64,000 nucleotides of DNA, taken from NCBI GenBank assembly GCA_031423155.1, contig JANPEZ010000161.1, positions 87,861 to 151,860 of the forward strand. Direction: 5' to 3'. This DNA is from JANPEZ01 sp031423155. GTDB lineage: Bacteria; Actinomycetota; UBA4738; HRBIN12. The notes below the pieces were generated by a model. The model had not been told where the DNA came from. It did no database searches and worked only from the letters and a program-made list of their open reading frames with translations. Each line of letters opens with the position of its first letter. Within the stretch, counting starts at the first letter, position 1. Below, one piece after another: positions 16,765 through 26,107 of the stretch. Position numbers and translations under genes: made by a program.

Positions 16765-17943
16765 ATGGGTTCGCTCGACTACCTGCGCGATGAACTTAAC
16801 GCTCTGGAGCGCGACGGGTTGCTCCTTCACCCGCGCACGCTGGAGGGCATGCAGCGCGCTCGCGCGCGCTACGACGGGCGCGACGTGATCAACCTGGCCT
16901 CGAACAACTACCTGGGCCTGGCGTCGCATCCTCACTTGAACGAAGCCGCATCCAGGGCTGCGCTCGAGTTCGGAGCCGGGACCGGCGCCGTCCGAACGAT
17001 CGCCGGGACGATGACCATGCACCGGGAACTCGAGCGCCGCTTCGCCGACTTCAAGCACGCCGAGGACGCGCTCATGTTCCTGAGCGGGTTCAACTCCAAC
17101 GCAGGGACCGTCGCCGCGATCTTGGACAAGGACGATGTGATCGTCAGCGACAGGCTCAATCACGCCTCGATCATCGACGGGGCGCGTCTGTCGCGCGCCG
17201 AGATCAGGGTCTTCGAACACAAGGATGCTACGCACGCCGATTCGCTGCTCGCCGAGACCGCCCGCCCCGGCAGACGCCAGTTGCTCATCACCGACGGGGT
17301 CTTCTCGATGGACGGAGACATCGCGCCCCTGCCGGCGCTGGTCGAGGTGGCCGAGAGCCGCGGCGCGATCATGATGATCGACGACGCGCACGCCTCCGGG
17401 GTGCTCGGCAAAGGGGGCGCGGGAACCGTCGATCACTTCGGCCTGCACGGCCGCGTCGACATCCAGGTCGGAACCCTTTCGAAGGCCATAGGAGTCCTCG
17501 GCGGCTTCATCGCGGGGCCATCGCATCTGATCGAGTGGCTGCAGAACCGCGGACGCCCGTTCCTGTTCTCGACCAGTGCGCCTCCGGCCGTGGTCGCGGC
17601 CTGCATGGCTGCCCTGGACGTCATCCGCGACGAACCCGAACGCCTGGAACGCCTCTGGTCCAACACCGCGATGTTCAAGGAGGGCCTTCAGGCGTTCGGG
17701 TTCGACACCGGAGCCTCCGAGACTCCCATCACCCCGGTGATCACCGGAAACGAGGAGAAGACACAGCTGTTCGCCCAGCGGCTATTCGAAGAGGGTGTGT
17801 TCTGCCCGGCCATCGTCTTCCCGACCGTGGGAAAGGGCCTGGCACGCGTTAGAACGATCGTGACGGCAGACCACACCGAGGCCGACCTGACCGAAGCCCT
17901 CGACATCTTCCAGCGAGTCGGCCGGGAACTGAACCTAGTCTGA
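16765..17943 (+). CDS. kbl: 2-amino-3-ketobutyrate CoA ligase (glycine C-acetyltransferase)
   Basis: This 392-residue fold-type I PLP enzyme of the alpha-oxoamine synthase family has NLASNNYLGL, IMMIDDAHASGVLG and the PLP-lysine site VGTLSKAIGVLGG. It cleaves 2-amino-3-ketobutyrate with CoA to glycine and acetyl-CoA. The one-base spacing from tdh supports this over 8-amino-7-oxononanoate synthase, its close relative. The 3' end overlaps the convergent tetR gene by 9 nt. Confidence 0.93.
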   Translation: MGSLDYLRDELNALERDGLLLHPRTLEGMQRARARYDGRDVINLASNNYLGLASHPHLNEAASRAALEFGAGTGAVRTIAGTMTMHRELERRFADFKHAEDALMFLSGFNSNAGTVAAILDKDDVIVSDRLNHASIIDGARLSRAEIRVFEHKDATHADSLLAETARPGRRQLLITDGVFSMDGDIAPLPALVEVAESRGAIMMIDDAHASGVLGKGGAGTVDHFGLHGRVDIQVGTLSKAIGVLGGFIAGPSHLIEWLQNRGRPFLFSTSAPPAVVAACMAALDVIRDEPERLERLWSNTAMFKEGLQAFGFDTGASETPITPVITGNEEKTQLFAQRLFEEGVFCPAIVFPTVGKGLARVRTIVTADHTEADLTEALDIFQRVGRELNLV

Positions 17944-18582
17944 GATCTTCGCCACGAGACCTCTAAGCATCAGGTCGAGGCCGTACTCGAACTCAGCGTC
18001 GAAGTCGCACTCGACCAGATACGGCATCAAGGTGATGAAGTTCGGGAACTGTTCGACCGGAAGTTGGCCGGCCAGATCTTCGACCGGGAACTTCGGCTTC
18101 TCGCCACCGAACATGCCGGCGATCTCGGCCATCACGAACCCCTGGATGTAACCGCCGAATGCGCGGAAGGCGCGAACAGACTCCTCATCGGAGAGTCCGA
18201 ATCCGCGGATGATCCCGAGCGCGTACTCCATCGGTCTCAGGGCGTTCAGCGAGGTCATGGGCTTGCGCTGGTGGGACAGCAGGACCATCACGTGGGGATG
18301 CTCGCGCAGCAGATCGCGCCAGGCGCGTGCGGCGTTCCGGGCGTCCTCCATGCGATCGGATGTTGCCTCGGGGAACTCGAACTGGGCCATCACCGCCTCG
18401 ACGATCCCGTCCAGCAACGCGTCCTTGTCGGCGACGTGGTTGTAGAGGGACATCGCCTCGACGCCCAGTTCCCGCCCAACGCGGCGCATCGAGACAGCGT
18501 CGAGGCCCTCGGCGTCCATCACTTTGAGGGCCGCCTCGACCACTCTCTCCCTGGTCAAGCGCTCTTTCGTCGGAGTTGGCAT
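17935..18582 (-). CDS. TetR-family repressor
   Basis: This 215-residue regulator has an N-terminal helix-turn-helix at about residues 8-55 (VSMRRVGRELGVEAMSLYNHVADKDALLDGI) and a C-terminal ligand domain of the TetR_C type. It is divergent from an MMPL exporter. The space between them holds a consensus promoter and three related operator half-sites, so it most likely represses the exporter and perhaps itself. The inducer is unknown. Confidence 0.9.
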   Translation of the reverse strand: MPTPTKERLTRERVVEAALKVMDAEGLDAVSMRRVGRELGVEAMSLYNHVADKDALLDGIVEAVMAQFEFPEATSDRMEDARNAARAWRDLLREHPHVMVLLSHQRKPMTSLNALRPMEYALGIIRGFGLSDEESVRAFRAFGGYIQGFVMAEIAGMFGGEKPKFPVEDLAGQLPVEQFPNFITLMPYLVECDFDAEFEYGLDLMLRGLVAKISD

Positions 18583-18601
18583 ATCTTTCCCATGTCGCGG
18601 G

Positions 18602-18657
18602 TTGACACCTTACGGCGTATGCCTATAATCACGTACGCTGTAAGCATACACCGTATG
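18602..18657 (+). promoter_or_regulatory. Consensus promoter and operator for the MMPL exporter
   Basis: TTGACA (18602-18607) and TATAAT (18624-18629) are separated by 16 bp and point towards the MMPL gene. TACGGCGTATG (18611-18621) fills the spacer. TACGCTGTAAG (18634-18644) and CATACACCGTA (18645-18655) form an imperfect inverted repeat over the likely start of transcription. The spacer site matches the complement of the last half-site at 10 of 11 bases. This is what a TetR-controlled promoter should look like. Confidence 0.8.
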
Positions 18658-18703
18658 TTCGCAGAGCTCCAGCAGGGATAGCGATGAGAGAGGGAGAAGG
18701 GGC

Positions 18704-21064
18704 ATGAAACTCAATCCGGAATCGATCGCCAGGGCCAGCTCTCGCCACCCGAAGCGGACCCTGGCCATATGGGGTCTCGTGCTCTTCGCCGGGCTGGCGA
18801 GCCTTTCGACCCTCCTAGCTCCGGCCCTGAGCGTGAGCTTCGACTTCACGAACTCGCCCGAGGCCAAGCGCGCGAAGCAGATACTCGATGACCGCGAGCT
18901 TGCCCAGGACATCATCACCGAAACCTTCGTGGTCGCGAGCAGCGCCCCCGGCGCGACCAGCGACGCGGCCTTCGCCGGCACGGTCAACGAACTCCTGTCG
19001 GCGTTGAAGGATCTCGGCCCCGATGTCGTGGACGCGGTTCCCACCGCATATCCGCTCCCGGAAGCCGATGCGGCCAACCCGCAGCTCGCCGGATTGGGGC
19101 CTATCGCGGCCGAAGACGGCACGGCGGTGCTCTTCACGATCATCTATCACGGTGACCTGGACACTGCCACCAAGGCCTTCGAGGAGGTGAACTCCATACG
19201 TGAGGGTGTCTCAGCCGATGGCATCGAGGCCTTCATGCTCGGTCAGGTGAGTTCCTCGGAGGACTTCAAGAAGATCTCGGAGGAAGACATCCGCTTCGGG
19301 GAGAGCATAGGAGTGCTGGCTGCGATCGTCGTGCTGATCATCGTCTTCGGAGCGTTGGTCGCTGGGGTCACGCCGATAGTTATGGGGATCTTCTCCATCC
19401 TGGTGACGCTCGGCATCGTCGGGGTGCTCGGCATCCTGTGGGATTTCAGCTTCTTCACCCCCAACCTCATCTCGATGATGGGCCTGGCCGTTGGCATCGA
19501 TTACTCGCTGTTCATCGTGTCCAGATACCGAGAGGAGCGATCTCGAGGGCGAGACAAGCTGGAGGCCATCGCGGCATCCGGCGCTACGGCAAGCCGTGCG
19601 GTTTTCTTCAGCGGACTGACCGTCGTATTGGCCCTTGCCGGGATGCTGCTCATCCCGACGACCATCTTCCGAAGTCTGGCGGGAGGCGCGATCGTCGTCG
19701 TTCTCATATCTGTCGCTGCCGCGATGACTCTCCTACCAGCGATCCTTGCGCTGCTCGGGGACAAGATCAACTCCGGGCGCATCTTCGGCAAGAACCGCTC
19801 GACCGAACACGGACGACCCGGAGGATTCTGGGATCGAGCTTCCCGCAGCGTGATGGCGCGCCCCGTCATCTGGCTGCTCGCGGCCGGTGCGTTCATGGTC
19901 GCTCTCTCGTTGCCTTACTGGATCCAGGCGCATCCCGAGGACGACGGGCGCGGGATCAAGACCGGACTGGCGGGCATCTCGACGTTGCCGGCCGACCAAC
20001 AGTCGAGGAAGGCCTTCGACCTTATCTTGGAGAAGTTCCCCCAGACGGGGACGCGTGCGACGGCGCGGATCGTCATCGTCGCCGATGGAGTCGGTACTCC
20101 CGGTTCGACGCCGGGGGCACCCTCCGTGTTAGCGCCCGAGTTCGGATCTGCTGTTGAGACACTCGAGTCGGCCGTTTCCACCGACCCCAGGTTGGGGACG
20201 CCGCTTCCGGCCGTGGTCAGCGCGGACGAAGGGGCGGCCCTGGTAGAGATCCCGCTGGCGGGGGAAGCCACGGACGCCCAGAGCGAAGCCGCGGTGAACG
20301 TGATCACGGACCTTCGGGACACCTACATCCCCGACGCATTCGACGGGACGGGCGCAGAGGTCCTGGTGGGAGGCGATACCGCGTTCATCAAAGACTTCTT
20401 CGATATCTCACAGCAGTACACGCCGATCATCATCCTGGTGGTGCTCGGATTGTCCTTCCTCCTGCTTACGATCGTGTTCCGTTCTCTCGTCGTTCCGGCC
20501 AAGGCGATCGTCATGAACCTTCTGTCCGTCGGCGCCGCCTACGGTCTGATCGTGTTGACCTTCCAGAAGGGCGGTCCCTCGTTCGGAGCGACTTTCGCGG
20601 GCTGGTTCGGGTTCGAACAGGTGGACTCCATCGAGGCGTGGCTTCCGCTGTTCCTGTTCTCGATCTTGTTCGGGTTGTCGATGGACTACCACGTCTTCCT
20701 TCTGACACGCATCCGGGAGGAGTACGACAAGACGGGCGATAACGCCGAGGCCGTCGCATTCGGACTCCGCACGACCGGTGGCATCATCACCGGGGCCGCG
20801 GTGATCATGGTCGCGGTCTTCGGCGGGTTCGCGGCCGGACGCCTGACTTCGCTGGAGCAGATGGGCTTCGGCCTGGCCGTGGCCGTCTTCCTCGACGCGA
20901 CGATCGTGCGATCCATACTGGTGCCCTCGACGATGCGCCTCCTGGGTGACAAGAACTGGTATCTGCCGAAGTGGCTGGAGTGGCTGCCGAAGATCGATGT
21001 CGAGGGTCACGACAAGGATGTAGTGACGGTGGAGGGTATGCCCGCGGAGCTGGTCGAAAACTAG
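18704..21064 (+). CDS. MMPL-family RND exporter
   Basis: This 786-residue membrane transporter has two repeats, each with one leading membrane helix, an extracytoplasmic domain and a bundle of about five helices. Signature loops are GIDYSLFIVSRYREE in the first half and GLSMDYHVFLLTRIREEY in the second, typical of MMPL/SecDF-like pumps. The substrate may be lipids or a toxic compound. A TetR regulator lies divergent, and a strong terminator follows the stop. Confidence 0.92.
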   Translation: MKLNPESIARASSRHPKRTLAIWGLVLFAGLASLSTLLAPALSVSFDFTNSPEAKRAKQILDDRELAQDIITETFVVASSAPGATSDAAFAGTVNELLSALKDLGPDVVDAVPTAYPLPEADAANPQLAGLGPIAAEDGTAVLFTIIYHGDLDTATKAFEEVNSIREGVSADGIEAFMLGQVSSSEDFKKISEEDIRFGESIGVLAAIVVLIIVFGALVAGVTPIVMGIFSILVTLGIVGVLGILWDFSFFTPNLISMMGLAVGIDYSLFIVSRYREERSRGRDKLEAIAASGATASRAVFFSGLTVVLALAGMLLIPTTIFRSLAGGAIVVVLISVAAAMTLLPAILALLGDKINSGRIFGKNRSTEHGRPGGFWDRASRSVMARPVIWLLAAGAFMVALSLPYWIQAHPEDDGRGIKTGLAGISTLPADQQSRKAFDLILEKFPQTGTRATARIVIVADGVGTPGSTPGAPSVLAPEFGSAVETLESAVSTDPRLGTPLPAVVSADEGAALVEIPLAGEATDAQSEAAVNVITDLRDTYIPDAFDGTGAEVLVGGDTAFIKDFFDISQQYTPIIILVVLGLSFLLLTIVFRSLVVPAKAIVMNLLSVGAAYGLIVLTFQKGGPSFGATFAGWFGFEQVDSIEAWLPLFLFSILFGLSMDYHVFLLTRIREEYDKTGDNAEAVAFGLRTTGGIITGAAVIMVAVFGGFAAGRLTSLEQMGFGLAVAVFLDATIVRSILVPSTMRLLGDKNWYLPKWLEWLPKIDVEGHDKDVVTVEGMPAELVEN

Positions 21065-21083
21065 CCCGTCCTTCCCGTCACTC

Positions 21084-21111
21084 GAAGGAGGGGCCTCGTG
21101 CCCCCTCCTTC
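21084..21111 (+). terminator. Rho-independent terminator after the MMPL gene
   Basis: GAAGGAGGGG (21084-21093) pairs perfectly with CCCCTCCTTC (21102-21111) around an 8-nt loop, followed by TTTATAT. It ends the MMPL transcript 20 nt past its stop. Confidence 0.88.
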
Positions 21112-21129
21112 TTTATATGGTGTCCCCTC

Positions 21130-22035
21130 ATGGGGGCCGAACACGACGATCTGCGGGCAAGGCTCGGATCGGTCGGAGCCTGGACGTTCGCGTTCGACTC
21201 TCTTCCGGTGGACGAGGTGCGGGCCGCGGCAACCGAGATCGAGCGTCTGGGCTATCTGGCGCTCTGGATCCCGGAGGGGTCCGCGAGCCGCGAGATCTTC
21301 TCGCATCTTTCTCTGCTGCTTTCGGCTACGTCTGAGCTGACGGTTTGTAGCGGCATCGCGAACGTCACCGCACGGCATCCCGTCGCTTTCGCCAACGGTG
21401 CTCGCACACTTGCGGATGCATACGGGGAGCGTGCCGTCTTCGGCGTTGGGATCGGGCACCAGTACTCCAGCGCGGCGCGCGGCGTCGACTGGTCGCGTCC
21501 GCTGGACAGGATGCGCGCGTATCTGGACGCCATCGATGCCGCGCCGACTTCGCTTCCCGAACCCGCGGTGCCGCCCCGCAGGTTGCTCGCAGCTCTGGGG
21601 GACGGCATGCTGGCCCTGTCTGCTGAGCGCGCTCTCGGGGCTCACACCTACTTCGTTCCGGTCTCACACACCGCCCACGCGCGGAAGATCCTGGGTAACG
21701 AGCCGGTTCTGGCGGTCGAGCTAACCGCGGTGGTGCACAGCGATCCGGCGAAGGCCCGAGCGGTCGCGCGCGGCTGGGCTAGGCACTACCTCGAACTGCC
21801 CAACTACGCGAACAATCTGCGCCGCATGGGTTTCGGCGACCCGGACGTCGCAGGCGAGGGCAGCGATGCGCTGATCGACGCAACCATCGCGTGGGGCGAT
21901 GCGGCGTCGGTGGCCGCGCGTGTTCGTGAACACCTGGCCGCTGGAGCCGACCACGTCTGCATCCAGGTGATCTCGGCGGATGACGCCGACCCATGCTTGG
22001 CACAGCTACGTGAGTTAGCCGGCCTGCTGCTCTAG
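21130..22035 (+). CDS. LLM-class (F420-dependent type) oxidoreductase
   Basis: From ATG 21130 the protein has 301 residues and a luciferase-like TIM barrel: VGAWTFAFDSLPVDEVRAAA, GYLALWIPEG, then FGVGIGHQY and ADHVCIQVISAD near the end. Actinobacterial members usually use coenzyme F420, but FMN cannot be excluded from sequence. The substrate is unknown. The start sits just after the terminator of the previous gene, so it must have its own promoter. It overlaps the convergent AlkD-like gene by 4 nt. Confidence 0.82.
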   Translation: MGAEHDDLRARLGSVGAWTFAFDSLPVDEVRAAATEIERLGYLALWIPEGSASREIFSHLSLLLSATSELTVCSGIANVTARHPVAFANGARTLADAYGERAVFGVGIGHQYSSAARGVDWSRPLDRMRAYLDAIDAAPTSLPEPAVPPRRLLAALGDGMLALSAERALGAHTYFVPVSHTAHARKILGNEPVLAVELTAVVHSDPAKARAVARGWARHYLELPNYANNLRRMGFGDPDVAGEGSDALIDATIAWGDAASVAARVREHLAAGADHVCIQVISADDADPCLAQLRELAGLLL

Positions 22036-22724
22036 AGGTTCGCCAGCCGCTTCTGAACGGCCTCGCTCGTCAGTTCGCGCAGGGCGTCCGAGGCCACCCA
22101 TCTGGACGCGCGCGAGTCGCTCGCTCGCAGTTTCTTCGCCGTGGCGATGGCCTTCGCGTTCAGCTCCGGGCTTCGTTTACCGATCTGTCGCAGCGCCCAG
22201 CTGACCGACTTCTTGACCTGGTTACGATCGTCGCCCGACTCGGCTCGGATGATCGGCAGGAATACTTCGAACTCTCGGTCGGCGGCGTCTTTGTTGCGGA
22301 CCGCCGATCGGGCCATCAGGACGAATCCTGCGCGCTTGACGAACTCCTCATCGGCGGAGCTCCATTCGAGGGCCTTCCTGAACGCGAATCTGGTCCTTTC
22401 GAACAGGTTCGCGCAGACCTGGTCGCAGACGTCCCAGGAGTCGAAATCCTGAGCCCACGCATCCATCTGCTCCTCGGTGACCGCTGCCGGGTCATCGATC
22501 ATCCCGGCGAGGATCCGAGCCTCGTGCACCTCGGTGTCCCAAAGACCGATGGCCAACTCGTGGTCGCGCCCGATCGCCTTCGCGATCGCCCTGAGGTCCG
22601 GGATCGTGGCACCGAGCGCCTTCGACGTGTTGATGCCGTAGCGCGCCATGCCGGCCAGCCGAGTGCGGTCCGAGCGCGCGTTCAGCTCTCTCAGGACGGC
22701 CCGAACGGCCGAACCGGTGTTCAC
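22032..22724 (-). CDS. AlkD-like DNA alkylation repair protein
   Basis: This 230-residue all-helical HEAT-repeat-like protein matches the DNA alkylation repair (AlkD) family: MARYGINTSKALGATIPDLRAIAKAIG, ELAIGLWDTEVHEARILAGMI, DSWDVCDQVCANL and VKKSVSWALRQIGKRSPELN. AlkD glycosylases remove positively charged N3/N7-alkylated bases without base flipping. It stands alone with no ada/alk genes nearby. Confidence 0.88.
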   Translation of the reverse strand: MNTGSAVRAVLRELNARSDRTRLAGMARYGINTSKALGATIPDLRAIAKAIGRDHELAIGLWDTEVHEARILAGMIDDPAAVTEEQMDAWAQDFDSWDVCDQVCANLFERTRFAFRKALEWSSADEEFVKRAGFVLMARSAVRNKDAADREFEVFLPIIRAESGDDRNQVKKSVSWALRQIGKRSPELNAKAIATAKKLRASDSRASRWVASDALRELTSEAVQKRLANL

Positions 22725-22775
22725 GAGGTCGCCGAGGTTCGGTCCATCAGCCCGGATGCTACTTCGAGCCGCCCC

Positions 22776-23888
22776 TCACCGATGGATGGCGACCAGCTTC
22801 AGACCCATCTTGCGGATGCCTCTGATGATCTGCGGCAGCGCCGCGATGGTCGCGCTCTGGTCTCCTCCTCCGTCGTGCATCAGGACGATCGAGCCGGGTC
22901 GGACGCGGGATAGCACGAGTTTCACGAGTTGCTTCTTCGTGCGGCTCGCCATCCAGTCCGAGGGGTCCACGCTCCATGTCACCGTGCGAAGGCCCAACCG
23001 GCGAGCTTCCTGGACGGCGCCCTTGTCGTATAGACCTCCGGGCGGACGCATAAGGAACGGACGGACGCCGACGCGGCGAAGGACTGCACTCGTCTTCGTC
23101 AGTTCCGACTCCAGCCGATGCGGTTTGAGTTCGTCCAGACCCGGGTACTCGGGGTGCGACCAGGTGTGGTTCCCGACCGTCATGCCTGCGTCGACGACGC
23201 GGCGAGCGATGCCCGGGTAGTCCTCGACCAGGGACCCGACCATGAAGAAGGTCGCCTTGACGTGGAAACGCTTCAAGATCTTCAGGACCTTCTCGGTCTG
23301 GCCGGGCCAAGGGCCGTCGTCGAATGAGAGCGCGACCTCGCCCGGGATCTTCGCCTTGCCGATGGGGCGATACTCGATCCTCGCCACCTCGCCGGATACG
23401 CGCCCGACGGTCGAGATCTCGTTCATCGGGTAGGTGGCCAGGGTTCTCTGCGGAACGGCCGGATGCTGCCCGGCGAGCTTCACGACCACCCGCTTCGTCC
23501 CCTCGGTCCGGTCGAGGCCGGGCGTTACGACGATCGAGTCCCCGGCCTCAAGCATCTGACCTTTCTTGGCGGGGCCACCGTTCAGCGTGATCTGTCCGGG
23601 CGAATCGTGACGATCCAGGGTCTCGCCGCTCACCGACAGCAGTCGCCCGTCGGAAGCGTGCAGCCCCAGATCGCTCTGGAGCAGCGCGAACGTCGTCCCG
23701 GGGAAGACCGGATGAGCTTGGCCGTTCACGATGATCGTCAGATCAGGGGCGGGGCTGGGGATGGCGGTTACCGCTCCCGAGCAGGCGGCCAGGATCAGAG
23801 CAACGAAAGTGGCGAAGCTCGCGCGAAAGCAGGTCCCGGCCATGGGAGAGGTCATCCTATGTCGCAACCGACTCCGTTGAAGCGTCAT
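22776..23888 (-). CDS. Polysaccharide deacetylase lipoprotein (NodB domain)
   Basis: This 370-residue lipoprotein has a lipobox ending LILAAC, an N-terminal region of about 130 residues of unknown fold (beta-rich, with two related GQ-containing segments), and a C-terminal NodB domain. Catalytic motifs are SFDDGPWPG, HTWSHPE, RPPGG, DPSDW and IVLMHDGGG. It should deacetylate peptidoglycan or another cell-surface glycan outside the membrane. AAGGA just before ATG 23888 supports this start; ATGs at 23855 and 23843 are alternatives. Confidence 0.9.
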   Translation of the reverse strand: MTLQRSRLRHRMTSPMAGTCFRASFATFVALILAACSGAVTAIPSPAPDLTIIVNGQAHPVFPGTTFALLQSDLGLHASDGRLLSVSGETLDRHDSPGQITLNGGPAKKGQMLEAGDSIVVTPGLDRTEGTKRVVVKLAGQHPAVPQRTLATYPMNEISTVGRVSGEVARIEYRPIGKAKIPGEVALSFDDGPWPGQTEKVLKILKRFHVKATFFMVGSLVEDYPGIARRVVDAGMTVGNHTWSHPEYPGLDELKPHRLESELTKTSAVLRRVGVRPFLMRPPGGLYDKGAVQEARRLGLRTVTWSVDPSDWMASRTKKQLVKLVLSRVRPGSIVLMHDGGGDQSATIAALPQIIRGIRKMGLKLVAIHR

Positions 23889-23908
23889 GCGTTCCTTAGG
23901 CTGGGAAG

Positions 23909-24310
23909 ATGACGGGCGTGGAACGGTCCAACCGAACCGCGATCGTCATCGCGGACGCCCTGGCTCTTCTCGTCTTCCTCATCGCGGGGATCCGGTCGCA
24001 TCGGGGTAGCGTGCAGGTCGTCGTCTTCCTCGAGAGCGCGATCCCGGTGGGGCTCGCTTGGGCCGGCGCTTCGGCGATCTTCGGCAACTACCGGCGACCG
24101 GGCTGGAAGTCCCTCGCCCTTACCTGGGCCGTTGCCGTGCCTATCGGTCTGCTCGCCAGGACCTGGCTGGTGGGGTCGCCGGTCGGCTCGAGGGTCTTCG
24201 TGTTCCTCGGCGTGGGGCTGGCCTTCACCGCGCTCTTCCTATCCGTGGGCAGATTCCTGGCGTGGGTCCCCGCCAGGGTTTCGCGCAGGGCCCCGGACGT
24301 GGTTCGATAG
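23909..24310 (+). CDS. DUF3054 family membrane protein
   Basis: This 133-residue protein has four predicted membrane helices. The pattern ADALALLVFLIAGIRSHRG followed by AWAGASAIFGNYRRPG matches DUF3054, a family found in actinobacteria and haloarchaea with no known function. It is divergent from the deacetylase, with 20 nt between the starts, and 4 nt upstream of a small ORF. Confidence 0.75.
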   Translation: MTGVERSNRTAIVIADALALLVFLIAGIRSHRGSVQVVVFLESAIPVGLAWAGASAIFGNYRRPGWKSLALTWAVAVPIGLLARTWLVGSPVGSRVFVFLGVGLAFTALFLSVGRFLAWVPARVSRRAPDVVR

Positions 24311-24314
24311 CGCC

Positions 24315-24476
24315 ATGGGTGAGGGCGACGAAGACTTCGAGGAGCGCCGGGAGCTGATCGCCTCGGTCGAGGAACTCAGGGCTCTGCTCGCTCCCTTGTC
24401 CGAAGAGCAGCGCACGAGGGTCCTGGACCTGGCCCGGGAGCTGAGCCGCGAGCCCCACGGGCAGGAGTCTTCCTGA
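24315..24476 (+). CDS. Small hypothetical acidic protein
   Basis: This is a 53-residue, highly charged, probably helical peptide (EERRELIASVEELRALLAPLSEEQ). It starts 4 nt after the DUF3054 stop and ends 14 nt before the next gene, as expected for a member of the same transcript. No clear ribosome-binding site and no recognised family, so the call rests on position and codon pattern. Confidence 0.45.
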   Translation: MGEGDEDFEERRELIASVEELRALLAPLSEEQRTRVLDLARELSREPHGQESS

Positions 24477-24490
24477 AGGCTCGGCTCGAC

Positions 24491-25918
24491 ATGCCGGACC
24501 CGGGTGCGGCGCGCAGCTTCTGGTTGCAGGAGGCGCTCGCCGCCGACCCCGGCGAGCCGTGCCCTCCGCTCGCCTCGAACATCGGTGTCGATGTCGCGAT
24601 CCTCGGCGGCGGCTTCGCCGGACTGTGGACCGCCATCGAGCTTTCGGCGCGCGAACCCGCCTTGCGTATCGCGCTCATCGAATCCGACATCTGCGGAGGA
24701 GGAGCGAGCGGCCGCAACGGCGGGTTCTTCGCCTCATCTTGGTGGGATCTGCCCGGTCTGTGCGGTCTGTTCGGTGAGGAGCCCGGGATCCGTTATGCCA
24801 CTGCACTTGCCGATGAGATCTACGAGGCCAGGGACTGGTGCGAAGCCAATGATGTAGATGCCTGGTTCCACATCGACGGAGTCATCGGCGTGAGAGCGGA
24901 GGGATGGCAAGACGGGATCGGGCGTGAGGGTCCTCGGGAGTTCTGCGCCGGCCGAGGCCTGGCGGATCGTATGCGCGCGTTGAGCGCCTCCGAGGCGCGC
25001 GCATACGCCGACTCGCCACGTTTCACCGGTGGTTCGTTCATCCCCGACAGCGCGACCGTTCAGCCCGCTCGGCTGGCGCGCGGGCTCAGGCGTGTCGCGC
25101 TCGAGCGCGGCGTGAACATCTTCGAAAGGACGCGCGCGATCGGCTTCGACCGGGGCCGGCCATGCCGGGTCAGCACCGAGCACGGGGCGGTTCGCGCCGA
25201 GCAGGTCGTCATCACGACCGGGTCCTGGGCCGCCGAGTGGCGCGAGTTCAGCCGCAGCTTCGGCGGGATCGTGGATTACGTCGTTGCGACCGAGCCGATC
25301 CCGGACCTGCTGAAGGAGATCGGTTGGAACACCCACGTTGGTATCGGCGATGGCCGCGACCTCCTCTATTACCTGCGCAAGACCGACGACGACAGGATCG
25401 TGATCGGGGGAGGCAACTGCGGCGTGGTCTACGGCGGCAGGGCGTCGGCGCGGGCCGTAACCCACGACCGGAGCATCGCCGAGGCCCCCGCTCGTGGGCT
25501 CGGTTGGATGTTCCCCCAACTCGAAGGGGTTCGCTTCACCCATGCTTGGGGAGGGCCGATCGACCAGACCGCCTCGTTCACGCCGTTCTTCCGAACCCTT
25601 GAGCCCGGCAACATCCATGCGGGTCTTGGCTTCTCGGGTCACGGCCTTGCTCAGACGAAGATCGGCGGCAAGATCCTGGCCTCGAAGGTGCTCGGGGTTA
25701 GGGACGAGTGGATCGATATGCCGGTCAATGCTCCGGAGGTCGCAAAGGCTCCGGGAGAGCCGCTGCGTTGGCCGCTGGTCAAGACGGCGATCTGGGCACT
25801 GAGGACCGGCGATCTCCGCGAGGAGAACGGCCGCCGACGAGGCTGGATCAGAAGGGCTATCGGGTCCGCTCCGATCGCTTACCGGGACCGGCTCGCCCGC
25901 CGCGGCCCGAAGGCCTAG
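24491..25918 (+). CDS. FAD-dependent amine/amino-acid oxidoreductase (PuuB-like)
   Basis: This 475-residue DAO-fold flavoenzyme has the dinucleotide site VAILGGGFAGLWTAIEL near residue 36 and the GGGASGRNGGF signature shared with gamma-glutamylputrescine oxidase (PuuB) and related amine oxidases. The C-terminal FAD segment is GLGFSGHGLAQTKIGGKI. Polyamine-type transporter genes lie 3-8 kb downstream, which fits a polyamine role, but sarcosine-like or amino-acid substrates are equally possible. The end overlaps a small convergent gene by 4 nt. Confidence 0.85.
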   Translation: MPDPGAARSFWLQEALAADPGEPCPPLASNIGVDVAILGGGFAGLWTAIELSAREPALRIALIESDICGGGASGRNGGFFASSWWDLPGLCGLFGEEPGIRYATALADEIYEARDWCEANDVDAWFHIDGVIGVRAEGWQDGIGREGPREFCAGRGLADRMRALSASEARAYADSPRFTGGSFIPDSATVQPARLARGLRRVALERGVNIFERTRAIGFDRGRPCRVSTEHGAVRAEQVVITTGSWAAEWREFSRSFGGIVDYVVATEPIPDLLKEIGWNTHVGIGDGRDLLYYLRKTDDDRIVIGGGNCGVVYGGRASARAVTHDRSIAEAPARGLGWMFPQLEGVRFTHAWGGPIDQTASFTPFFRTLEPGNIHAGLGFSGHGLAQTKIGGKILASKVLGVRDEWIDMPVNAPEVAKAPGEPLRWPLVKTAIWALRTGDLREENGRRRGWIRRAIGSAPIAYRDRLARRGPKA

Positions 25919-26103
25919 CCGCGCCGCTGGAAGCTATCGCTGATCTTGTTGATCTGGTGCCGGAGCGCCAACCAGGCGATCACCGACAACACGAAGACCA
26001 CGCAGATGATCGTGAGCACGATGAAGACCGTGGCCTTGATCACGGCACCCAGTACGCCGAACGCCAGAGCGATCAGAACCAGGAAGAGGATGAACCAACC
26101 CAT
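25915..26103 (-). CDS. Small two-helix membrane protein
   Basis: This 62-residue protein is almost entirely hydrophobic, with helices at about residues 2-22 and 24-48, and a short basic cytoplasmic tail (RHQINKISDSFQRRG). It follows the hydrolase gene by 4 nt on the same strand. No function can be assigned. Confidence 0.6.
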   Translation of the reverse strand: MGWFILFLVLIALAFGVLGAVIKATVFIVLTIICVVFVLSVIAWLALRHQINKISDSFQRRG

Positions 26104-26107
26104 GGAA

